Positions 48,850-60,000 of a stretch of 64,000 nt of DNA are shown here, in pieces. Below the pieces are notes generated by a model. It did not search any database. It saw nothing but the letters and a program-made list of their open reading frames with translations, and was not told where the DNA came from. Made by a program: the position numbers and the translations under genes. Source of the stretch: Phaeosaccion multiseriatum (taxonomy: Eukaryota > Ochrophyta, other classes). How positions within the stretch are numbered: the first letter of the stretch is position 1; the number at the start of each line of letters is the position of its first letter. The stretch is taken from assembly GCA_965112735.1 (NCBI GenBank), contig OZ218954.1, forward strand, positions 868,001-932,000. Direction: 5' to 3'.

Positions 48850-51800
48850 ATGGCTGGTACTCGCCTCCTGGCTCTGCTAAGCATCATAGCCTTTGGCCTA
48901 CTCGTGGCCCCATGGGCGTGGCGACAAGGATCGGTGCCTCGGACTCCCCTCGTGGTGCCGCGGCATCTCCTTCGGGCGGCAGGAGACGGGAGCCATGAAC
49001 CAGCAGGCGCACTCCTGAAGGTGGATGTTGTCTTGCTCGTGCAAGAGGGCCTGCAAGGCGATGACAATGCGCAGTGTCCAGGTCTGCTCAGGGCAATGGG
49101 ACAGGGCTGGGACGGCAGCGACGGCTGGTACATGGACCCCCGAACCAGCAGGCAGAGCAGTCAGCACCAGGTTCTGCGGGTGGAAGCAGGACTTCGGTCG
49201 GCGGAGCTCCCGACTGACTCGGCCCTTCCCGAACTCCTCTCGAGCTTCGCTGTTGCTGCTGCTGCTGCTGCAGGGGAAGGAGGAGGAGGAGGAGGAGGAG
49301 GAGGAGGAGGAGGAGGAGGAGCAGCAGCAGCTGCTGCCACTGCGGTGGACGATGGGCTTCTGACGCTGGCTGCGCCCGCCTCCGTCTCGAGCCCATCCTA
49401 CTCTCTCTTTGTGGCCTGCGGGGCCCCGCAGCTGCGCTCCCCGCTCTTCACCATGGGCAAGTACCGGCACGGCATCCTTCTCTTGGCGTCAGAGCAAGGG
49501 CAAGGTGGCGGTCAAGGCGCTACTGCCGCAGCAGCTGCGAGGGAGGGCTTGCTGCTGTTCGCGCGAAGCGCTTTCGAACACGTGCTGGGCGGGGGAGGGC
49601 TGCTGGAAATGGAGGAGGAGGCGGAGGAGGATGGTACGTAATGTTGAGATACACTTTCTGTGTCTGCGCGTCATGTATAACCTCAAGCGCCTGCGGTCCA
49701 CACAATGAGGTCGGCGCCTGCATGGAGGGACAGATGGACAGTGGGATGGTTCAGTGGGTGGGTGAGAGGTCTCATCTTCACCAATCTTTCCCTCTCTCTC
49801 TATCGCTCTCTCTATCCCTGCCTCTTTCTCTCATCTCTCGCTCCCTCTCTCTGTCTCTATCTCCATCATGTCTCCCTCCCTCTCTATCTCTCTCATCTCT
49901 CTCGCTCCCTCTCCCTCTCTCTCGCTCTATCTCCATCATCATCTCTCTCCCTCTTTTCTGTCTCGCTCCGTTTCGCTCTCGCTCTGTCGCTCTCTCTCTC
50001 CCCCTCTCAAGCTTTCCCCCTCCTCTTATCATTTTCCCTCTCTCTCCATCCGTCCGCGTCCTCCCTGTTTGATTCGATTGCCACCCCTTCCTCTCTCCTC
50101 CTTGCTCGCTCGCTCGCTCCCTCGCTCGACCCCCCCGACCCTCACACGCACACATCAAGCAGGAGGAGGAGGACAAGGAGGACGTGGGGCAGACCTGCAC
50201 GTTCGCGTAAGCCCTTCTTACAAGCTCACTTTCTCTCTCCTCGTGCAAGACCCCGCCCTCCGCCGCTGTCGCTGGGACAACTTCGCCCTCATCGAGAGGG
50301 CCCTCCTCCGGTGGGTACCCATGAGCACGTCGAGTTGGGTGGTGGTCTGAGGCATGGGTCGATGCTCTCCGTTTGGAGGGTGGAGTTTCGTTTATGTGAC
50401 ACCGTATCAATAATTGAAACACCTCGAATTAGTTGGGGTCGAGATGATATCGAAGCTTCTGTGCGTACTTCAAAAGTAATATTGCCGTCGCTGCTCTGGT
50501 GAAGGATAGTAAACTGAAACTGAAGGGCTGACCCCTTCCCAAAACCCCATATATGCCTCAGGCCCTTCTTACGAAAGCTCGAGGCCGTTGCCCGCTTCGA
50601 AGTTCGATCGCAGGAGCTGTTCTACGCCAGGCTATCCGACGTTACGCCCGCCACTGGAGCGGTAGGAGGAGGACGGGGAGGAGGAGGAGTAACAGCAGCA
50701 GCAGCAGCAGCAGGAGGAGGAGGAGCAGCAGCAGCAACAGCAGGGCGGCCAATGGTACCTTCCTCGTCTTCAGCAGTTGGTGATTCAGCAGCAGAAGCAA
50801 ACAATCCTACTGCGTCTGCGTACTTCCTGTCCCCGCACGACTTGCAAGGCTTCCTAGGGATGAACGACTTTAGCACATTTGTGGTTGGCGACAAGGCGCG
50901 CATGGCAGAGCAGCAGCAGGAGATAGGTGAGAGATCGGCGGGGGGAGGGAGGGAGGGAGGGAGGGAGAGAGGGAGGGAGGGAGGGAGGGAGGGAGGGAGG
51001 GAGGGAGGGAGGGAAGGAGGGAGGGAGGGAGGGAGGGAGGGAGGGAGAGCGAAGAAGAGAGGAGAGATGGGGGGAGGGAAGGAGGGGGGGAGAGAGGGAG
51101 ACAAGGAGGGATGGAGGGAGGGAGGGAGGGGGAGGGGGGGCGAAAAAGGAGGGGAGATTGAGGGAGGGAGGGAGGGAGGGAGGGACAGGGAGGACGGGCT
51201 TGCGGTGTGCTGGTGCGGTCCAAGATGGGTGCAGTGTGTGCAGGTGTTTGAACCCATTGGTGCATTGTGTCTTTAGAGCTGTTCGGTGAGTATGCCGTGC
51301 GTGCATGTCCTCCTCCTTCTTTCTCTCCCCCTCTATCTCATACATCACACCATCCCCCCCCCTCCCCTTCTTCTCTCTTCTCCGAAAATACGCCTGCCCT
51401 CCCGTCCGTTCTCCAGCGCTGGAGTTTCAGCTCTTTTGCCCTATCCCCTCGCAGTCTCCCCTCCTCTTCAGGGACCAAGCAGCAGCAGCAGCAGCAGCAG
51501 CAGCAGTTGGTGATACAGGAGAAGGGGGAGGAGCGAAGCACGTTGTAACCGTCGCCTCCGCCTTTGAGATGCCGGGCATTGGGGGGGTGGCTGTGGCTAA
51601 CTGTTATCCAGGTAGGTACCACTCGCTGCCGCCTGCCCCCGGCCTTTTGCAGGGCATAGAGTATATATATACATATAGCCCATGGCGCCCCACCCTCTTT
51701 CTCTGTCTCTTGTTGTCTCCCTCCCTCTCCCTCTCTCTGTGTCTCTCTTCCTCCCTCTTTGTGGCTGCCTCTCTCTCTCCCCCTTATTCTCTCTCTGTGC

Positions 51801-53469
51801 TCCTCCTCTCCTCCTCCTCTCCTCTCCTCTCCTCGGTCCGCCCAACAGATGCCGATTCCCCCTCGCTCCACTGTGGCCTTGACAGCCCACTCTCTCCTCG
51901 AGACGAGAGCGTCCGCCAAGCCATGGCCGCCTTTGTCACTCAGCTGAGGAGAATCGTAGGCCTGCCTAGCCCGAGCGTTCGCCCACGGAAGCTTCCCATC
52001 GCCGCTTCGCTGCTGGGCTCCAAAGAGACTACAAATGGCACTAGCGGCACAGTGCAGGCCGTCTGGCTGCCCTCTCCCAAAGATGCCGTTACGGATTGGG
52101 AACTGGTGAGTGAGTGAGTGAGTGAGTGAGTGAGTGAGTGAGTGAGTGAGTGAGTGAGTGAGTGAGTGAGTGAGTGGAGTGAGTGAGTGAGTGAGTGAGT
52201 GTGTGGGTGGGTGAGTGAGTGAGTGTGTGAGTGAGTGAGTGAGTGAGTGAGAGAGTGAGTGAGTGAGTGAGTGAGTGAGTGAGAGAGTGAATGAGTGAGT
52301 GAGTGAGTGAGTGAGTGAGTGAGTGAGTGAGAGAGTGAGGGAGTGAGGAAGTGAGGAAGTGAGGGGGGGACTGAGAGAGGGAGGGAGTGAGGGAGCGCTC
52401 CCGTTTGGGGGGTGGGGTTGGGGTTGGGGTTTGAGTTTCAGATGTATGTTTCACTTTGTCAAACCCGGGAGAAGGTCGGAGGAAGCGAAGAGGACGCCGT
52501 GCATCGACGTTTTTGCACACGTATGGAAAGCAAGCACCTTCTGTGGAGGTACACTCTGTGCGGGCTTGTGTATTTTGTCGGTCTCTCTCTCTCCTGTCTC
52601 TATATCTATGTCTCTCTTACGTCTCTGTCTCTATCAATCCGTCTCTCGTATCTCCTTCTCTCTATGCGTATGTTGCCTCTCTTTTGTTTCTCTATCCTTC
52701 TCTCTCTCTGTGTGTTCTCTATGGCTGTGTGTGTGCGTGTGTTTGCTCTCTGCCTACTTCTCTATCCCTCCCTCTCTCTCTGTGTTCTCCATCTCTCTCT
52801 TGTCTCTGAATCTCTGTGTGTGTGCGTGCGTGGTCTCTCGCACCTCTCTGTCTCTGTATCCGTCTCTCGTATCTCCCTCTCTCTCTGCATGTGTGCGTGT
52901 GTTTGCCCTCTCCCTATATCTGTATCCCTCTCTCTCTCTGCGGGTATTGTGTGTCTCTTTGCCCTCTCCCTATATCTGTATCCCTCTCTCTCTCTCTGCG
53001 GGTATTGTGTGTCTCTCATCTCTGCCTGTGTGTGTTTTGTCTCTCTCACCTCTCCATCTCCATCTAACCCTCTCTCGGATCTCCCTCTGTCTCCATGTGT
53101 CCGTATGTATGCGTGTGTGGCCTCTCCATCTCCATCTAACCCCTCTCTGTCTGTGTCTTGTCTGTCTTGTGTCTCATTTGCTCTCTCTCTATGTGTGCGC
53201 ATGTTGCCTCTCCCTATTTCTTAATCCCTCTATCTCTCTCTGTGGGTCCGTGTCCATATGCTGGCAGGATGCCCTCCTACGAAGACGTCTTATTCACCAC
53301 CGCACCACAGCCGTGGCATCTCTCCGGTCCCTCCTGTCCCTCCTGGAGCGGATGCCCCAGATGGAGGTCAGCGAGGCAGTGGCGAAGCGAGTCCGATCCG
53401 CTGTCAGCTCCATCCTCCGTCTCGACCAAGAGCTACTGAATCAGGCACCAGGCAGTAGCAGCAGCAGCC

Positions 53470-53510
<41 letters not shown>

Positions 53511-54485
53511 GCAAACCGAGGAAGGGATGGAGGAGACGGAGAGGGGGCGGGTTTGGATGGAGGACAAGAGGAAGCTCAAACTCAAAGTCAGGAAGGTGGT
53601 GGGGGACAAGGTGTGAGTGTGGATTGGCGGAGAGCCATGTTGCTCGCCCGCCATGCTCTAGTAGATGCGGAAACCGCGTACTTCGACCCCTCCATGCTGC
53701 CGCAGGTGAGTGAATGGGCGAGTGAGTGGGGGAGGGAGAGACGGAGGGTGAGTGGGTGAGAGTGAGTGAGTGAGAGAGTGAGTGAGTGAGGGAGTGAGTG
53801 AGAGAACGAGTGAGAGGGTGAGAGTGAGTGCCTGAGTGGGTGTGGGAGTGAGGGAGGGAGTGAGTGAGTGGGTGGGTGAGTGGGTGAGTGAGTGAGTGAG
53901 TGAGTGAGTGAGTGAGTGAGTGAGTGAGTGAGTGAGTGAGTGAGTGAGTGAGTCAGTGAGTGAATCAGTGATAGAGTGAGGGAGGAAGGAAGGGAGGGGG
54001 GGAGGGAGGGAGGAAGTGACTGAGAGTATGTGAGTGAGCGAGGGAGGGAGGCAGTGAGTGAGGGAGTGAGTCAGTGAGTGAGTCAGCGGGTGAGGGAGGG
54101 AGGAAGTGAGTGAGAGTAAGTGAGGGAGGGAGGGAGAGTGAGTCAGTGAGTGAGTGAGGGAGGGAGGGAGGGAGGGAGTCAGTGAGTGAGTTTCTCAGTG
54201 AGTGAGGGAGGGAGGAAGTGAGTGAGTGAATCAATGAGTGAGTGCTCTTTTTTCCTTCTTCCCCTCATCCTTCTCTCTCTACCTCCCTCTCCATCTTTTC
54301 TCCCTCTCTTCGCTCATTCCCCCTCCCTCCCTCCCTCCCTCCCTCCCTTCCTTCCCCAGCTCTACTTTGCCACAGAGCACCAGCTGGCTGTGTATCTCCC
54401 CCTCCTCGCCCCCATCGCCGCCCCCATGCTCGTCGGGCTGCTACAGGAGACCAAGAGGTACCGCGCGAAGGGGCGGAAACCGTAA
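48850..54485 (+). CDS. PIGS: GPI transamidase subunit PIG-S, 7 exons (optional microexon)
   Basis: Predicted 770 aa. Exons: 48850-49633, 50163-50310, 50562-50926, 51417-51611, 51849-52105, 53268-53705, 54360-54485 (2313 nt, in phase). The order of features matches PIG-S. An N-terminal membrane anchor (LLALLSIIAFGLLVAPWAW) comes first, then LTFSLLVQDPALRRCRWDN and PFLRKLEAVARFEVRSQELF. FLSPHDLQGFL, ALEFQLFCP, MAAFVTQLRRIVGLP, DALLRRRL and ETAYFDPSMLP follow. The C-terminal membrane region is LYFATEHQLAVYLPLLAPIA. PIG-S is an ER-membrane scaffold of the complex attaching GPI anchors to proteins. Lineage-specific poly-Gly, poly-Ala, poly-Ser and VGDT runs interrupt the luminal part. A 9-nt in-phase exon at 51277-51285 is possible. 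Start chosen at 48850, just before the anchor; an in-frame ATG at 48748 would add 34 residues. Confidence 0.9.
50940..51185. repeat. (GGGA)n purine tract in PIG-S intron 3
   Basis: GGGA/GGAG units follow the donor at 50926/50927 for ~240 bp, with a few AAGG interruptions. Confidence 0.93.
52106..52400. repeat. (GTGA)n array starting at a PIG-S donor
   Basis: The donor CTG|GTGAGTGAGT is the first unit of a ~230-bp GAGT array, then degenerate GAGG. The rest of this 1.16-kb intron is T/C-rich with repeated CTCTCTGTC-type blocks (52580-53260). Confidence 0.96.
53706..54240. repeat. GAGT/GAGG array starting at a PIG-S donor
   Basis: About 530 bp of GTGAGTGAGT and GGGAGGGAGT units begin exactly at the donor following CCGCAG. 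A pyrimidine tract and the acceptor at 54359 follow. Confidence 0.95.
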
Positions 54486-57082
54486 TGGGAGCGACCGCAG
54501 CCCCTCGACTGCTGCTACTCTAGGGTCGTGAGGGAGGGAGGGGCAGAAGGTCGACGCTTCGGGGAGCGAGAAGACGAGAAGATTTCTTTCAGCCCTCTCC
54601 CCGTATGGGACAAACACATGCCGTGCTTGCTTCAAGACGTCCGCCGTACGCGGCTGATGCCCCCCCCCCCTCCGGGCTTAATCACGTGTTTGCTTTTCTT
54701 GGTGTTTCCCTCTAGAGGCAACAAGCACGCGCCTCCTACGCTTTCTGTAACCGTCCCAAAGAGAGAGGAGACCCTCAGAGCTGTCGCGGCGGGGAGTGCA
54801 CGCGAATGAAGGGGCCGCGTGTGGGGAGGGGAGGGGATGACGACCAGCCAGTTAGAGGCATATGGTGAGGGGCTGTGAAGCGGAGGGAGACCTCTACGGA
54901 CGAGACCCAAGCAGTGTCCATCCCTTGACCCAAGCAATGTCCATCCCGTCCCCACGGGGTGGTGGAAGGGGAGGTGACTCCGGTCCGGAGGTCATATGAT
55001 CCCGACGACGAATCCCACGACTGTACTCACTGCAATGATGAGACCACTGACCAGCGAGCAGCCCAGCACCATATGACTCCACCCACCTCGCTGCGGGAGG
55101 ACGAGACGCAGACGCAGGGGCTTGGAGCCCTCCCCCCCCCCCTCCGAGCTGGTGTCAGGACCCCCCTCCGAGCTGGTGTCAGGACAGTGCGGGAGGAGCA
55201 ATGCAGCGGCAGCGCGGTGGAAGCACCACGTTGGAATAAGGGCTGGGTGCGATGAAGTGTGGTACCACTCACTCTTATCCCCCCCAAATATCACTCACTT
55301 TTTGGCTCGTGTACAGTACCGCCCCTATTTATTGAATCCAAGTTAGACGTATGGTGTGTGTGCAAGTGTGTATATGTGTGTGTGTGTGCAAGTGTGTGTA
55401 TGTGTGTGTGTTTGTCTGTGTGTATATGTGTGTGTATGTGTGTGTGTGCGTTTCTGTGTGTCTCTGTGTGTGTGTGGGCATGTGTGTGTGTCTGTGCGTG
55501 TGTCTTATGTGTGTGCTTGTCTGTGTGCTTGTTTGTGTGTGTGTATGTATGTGTGTGTGTGAGTATGTGTGAGGGGGGGGGGTGAGGGGGGTGAGGGGGG
55601 GAAGTGTAGCTAAGGACGAGAGGGGCCGGGGAGGGAGTGTCAGGACAGTGACAGTGAGGGAGTGAGTGTCAGGACAAGAGAGGCATGTGGCCCTTCGTGG
55701 TGGAAGAGTCGGTACGCCCGGTGCGGCAAACGACGTGCTGGGGTATACGGCGTGTACAAGTCTAGGATGGTTTTTCTGCGCGTTTTCTTGAGGCGCACTA
55801 CATACATTGCTACTGTACCTCGGGGCCGTTGTGGTGTTGGCGTAGTTGGGTTCTTGGTAGGGTGGTAGGAGAGAAATAATATAGGCGGGTGGGGAGAGAG
55901 ATATTTTGTAGCGAGCGGAAGAGATTGAGAGAGAGTGGAGCCCAGATGGGCCAGACAAATTGCATAACTGCGGTGGCTTACTCCCAGATCCGAGAAGAAA
56001 AAGGCGTCGCGGATTTTTGTTAGAAGCAAGCCGTCAGCGTGACTTTCACTTTGGAGCCGCACAAGACGAGCATATCAGCCCGAAGTAAGCCCAACCCCGC
56101 TTTGCGTGATATTATACGCCGACTGCTGACAAAATCACGCGCTGAGCATGAACGATACATTTTTTTTTTCGTTGTCTTTTTTTTTTTCCAATTGTTTTTT
56201 CCGGCCGATTTTTTTTTTACCCCCCGTGGTCTTTTTTTTGTTTCATTTTTTTGGTCGATTTTTGTTCTTTTATTTTTTTTCGGTCTCCCCTCCCCTTGAA
56301 CAGTCCTACTTGTTCTGCTAGAGCGGCAGCTACCAGACAAGGGAGCCCCGTACCATTTACTTTCACTTCAAGTTTTTTTTGCGCCCCACTCCCATTGCAG
56401 GTGCGTGTGTGTGTACATCATGTGCACGTGTGTACGTACGCGAATGAACACACCCTGCTTCGTCGCGTCTCCCCCTCCCCCCCCGCCCCGACCCCCTCTC
56501 TTTGTATGTACACCACCGAATACATGTGCTTGACATGCATATTGACACGATTACTCAACAAACCCGCCTGATTTACACGTGCTGTCTAACTGATTTCTTA
56601 CAACAACAACAAGTCCGCCCGCTCCCACTTCTCCTTCCTATGCACACCACTTAATGTACTACTCACATGTTATTTCTCATCCTCCTACCACGCTTGATTG
56701 GCCACCACACCCGGCCACACCCGACGGCGCAGTCTGGGACTCCCTCCCTCCCTCCCTCCCTCCCTCCCTCCCTCCCTCCCCCCAGTAATAACAAATACCC
56801 CCCACTTAGAACGAAAGCCTCCTCCTCCAACAGTGCGGCAAGTGCCACATAGGCGCCAACGTCCATCCTCGCATCGCACTTTCACTCCTCCTCTCTCTGT
56901 TAACTGCCATCCCCCCCCCCTCCACCTCACGAGAGCTCCTCCCCCCATCAAGTGCCATCCACCCTCCACCGCTGCTCGACCACAGCTCCTCTCTCCATCC
57001 ACCGCTGCTCAACCTCTCGAACGCGGGTCACCACGGCAGCCCACGACAGCACCCGCACCCACAGCGCGTGTGAAGGCAGCCC
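54486..57082. other. 2.6-kb convergent spacer, PIG-S and DBT
   Basis: No coding exon supported. It contains two GTGTCAGGAC words at 55153-55186, two more at 55636 and 55667, and a degenerate GTGTGT tract (55350-55575). A T-rich block lies at 56158-56290 and a CCCT tract at 56741-56780. A G-run region is at 55572-55605. Confidence 0.5.
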
Positions 57083-60000
57083 TCAGGCCGACTCCGCCAG
57101 CATGGTGGCTGGGTTCTGCAGGTATGCCTTGACGCAGTTGCTGAAGCTCGCAATGGTGCTGCCGTCAATGATGCGATGGTCACCACTCCATGACACAGAA
57201 AGGACCTTAGTGGGGATGACGGGGCTGCTCGCGTCAGCACTGACCTCATCTGCGTAGCGAGGCACCGTCCGGATGCGGCCAAACGCTCCGATGGCAACCT
57301 GGTGAATGTGTTGCCAAGCAAGGCGGGTGGGTGGGCAAGGTGGGTCGGCAGTAGAGTTCAGTAGATGGGCAAAAGACTTCGGGGACCAGCGGCACAATCC
57401 CCTCCTTCCAAGATACCATCCAGGGGTGTGCTTTGGGCCTCCTCACGCAGAGAGGGGTGCCAACTCACATACTCACTTACTCACTTACTCACTTACTCAC
57501 TTACTCACTTACCCAATCACCGGCACACGCAATCACTTACATACGCTCTCTCTCTATCATGACAATCACTCGCTCATGTCCTGACACTGCCTCGTCTACA
57601 GCCCTGACACTCGCTCACTCACTGCCCTGACACTCCCTCCCTCACTCCCTCCCTCCCTCCCTCACTCCCGCGTCTCTCCGTCACTCCGTCTCCCTCCCTC
57701 TCCCTCCCTCTCCCTCCCTCTCTCTCCCTCTCTCTTTGGTTCTCGCACTCCCCCCCTCACTGTCCTGATACTTGCTCCCTCTCCCCCACTCTCTCTTCTG
57801 TCTTTCTCCCCCTGTCCCTCCCGTCCCTCACTGTCTCTCTCTCGCCCCTCTCGCTGTCCTGACACTCCCTCCCTCCCTCCCTCCCTCCCTCCCTCCCTCA
57901 TTACTATCTCTCTCTCACTCACTCACCCCCCCCCCCCTTCTCCATCTCTCCTTCCCTCCCTCTCACTCCACATACCTGTGGGGCCATGATGATGGGACTT
58001 GCATATGTGCCGCCGATGCTGCCAATGTTTGACAGAGTAAAGGTGGAGCCCCGCAGATCCTCTTCAGAGAGCTTGCCCTCGGCGCCCCTTCGCTGCAGCG
58101 CAGTGAGCTCTTGTGCAATGTCGAGGATCGACTTTTGCTGCACAAACTTGAGGGATGGCACCAGAAGGCCCTTGGGGGTGTGCATGGCGATGCCCATGTG
58201 GTGATGCGGGTGGCATGTAATCTTTTGGGAGGGGAGAGGAGGGAGGGAGGGAGGGAGGGAGGGAGGGGGAGGGAGGGGGGGGGGGATGAACGGCGGGAGG
58301 AGAGCCAACCAACCAACCAACCAACCAAGCAAGCACGTAGGTGTCGAGCACGTCGTCACACGTAAGGAAGGGGGCTATGGGTCGAGTTCAGTTCAGCTTT
58401 GGAAACATCGTATGATAGAGACATAGAGCATGCCATGCCAGAGTCAGAGGTGCTGCTCGTTCTTGGCAATGGCCCCCTCTCCCTCTCTCTTCTCCTCGTT
58501 GTCCTTCCCCTCGCCCGCGCCGTTTGCACGCCGTATGTACACCCCTTGATTGACTGCCATTCGCCTGTCTACAACCATTGACTGCCATCCGTAGGTCCAC
58601 ACCCATGGCCATCCATCCGTCTGTCTACACGCATTGATTGCCATACCGTCTGTCCACACCCATTGACTGCCATCTGTCTGTCCACACCCATTGACTGCTA
58701 TCCATCTGTCCACACCCATTGACTGCCATCCGTCTGTCTTCACCCATTGATTCTGTCTACATCCATTGACTGCCATCCACACCATCCGTCTACATACCGT
58801 GGTTTCGCAGTCTGAGAGGGAGCTGTTGAGGATTGGAAAGTGCTTCAGAGCCATGCTTGTGGCCTGGCATGCGTGGAGAGAGAGAGGGAGGGAGGAAGAC
58901 GGGACGAAGAGAGGGAGAGCGACAGCGAGCGAGAAGCAAGAGTTAAGGGGACGAGAAGCAAGAGCGAGAGAGAGTCCTTAGGGGGGGGGGGGGGGGGCAG
59001 GAGGCCCAACCTCGCTCACCTTGATTATGATGGGAAGGAAAGATACCTTGACCTCCGCCTGCTCCTCTCCTTCTTCGGCTCTGCGCAAGGAGGCCAGCGC
59101 AGCTGCCTTGATCTCGCTTCGAAGGGCCGACAGCTTGCCCACCTCCACCTCGTCACAAAACACTTAATGGGGAAGGCAGGGGAGGGCAGGGCAGGGGAGG
59201 GGAGGGGGTTGTGGTTGGTTGGGGAGAAGAGGTCCTTGATGGAGAGAGAGTCTGAATGCCTCCTCTCACAAACGGCGAAGGAGCAAGCAGAACGAGGGGA
59301 GCGGGTTGGAGGTGGGGTGCCCTGCCCGTTACGGATGGACAGGACAAGAAGGGGGTGGGGTGAGCAGCTGCGATTCACTCACCCATGTGTGGGATTTGGA
59401 GAGACTTCTTCATCGCCTCCAGCATCGCTCGCTGGACCCCCTTGATCTAATTAGGAGTCAGTAAGTCAGTAAGAGTAGGAGTCAGTAAGTCAGTAAGAGT
59501 CATGAGTCAAGGGTCCTATACACAGCAAAGGAGACATGGACCGAAGCCCCCGCTAAATACACACACACTGACTCGTTTGTACTCACACAGTCGCACACAC
59601 ATACACATAGACACCCCCACAAACACACGCACAAGCTGAATCTTTTGTACACGCACAGGCATTTACACACAGCTCACAGCACGCGCAGCACGCTCAACAC
59701 ATACCCACACTGACACGCTTGTACACACATACCCACACTGACCCGCCTGTACACACACACATACACACACACATTCCCTCTGCCTCTCTCGCTCAACCTC
59801 CCACCCCCCCCTCTCCCTCCCTTTCTCACCCCTCACCCCGCCGTACCTCCACTACTTGTCCCAACTGCTGCTGCTGCCCCTGCTGCCCCCGTTCTCCTTC
59901 TCCTGCTGCTGCTGCCCCTGCCGCTGTATCACCAACCGACGAGGAAGGAACCGCCACGAAGTTGGTAACGTCGGCTTTCGTGATCCTCCCCCTTGGGCCC

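Noticed and set aside
54892-55346. Small ORFs near 55.0-55.3 kb as genes
   Set aside because: No homology recognisable, no codon bias, and contain the dispersed GTGTCAGGAC word twice; more likely spacer.
56020-56340. Lys-rich 106-aa minus-strand ORF
   Set aside because: It reads the complement of a T-homopolymer-rich stretch; no domain, no splice context.
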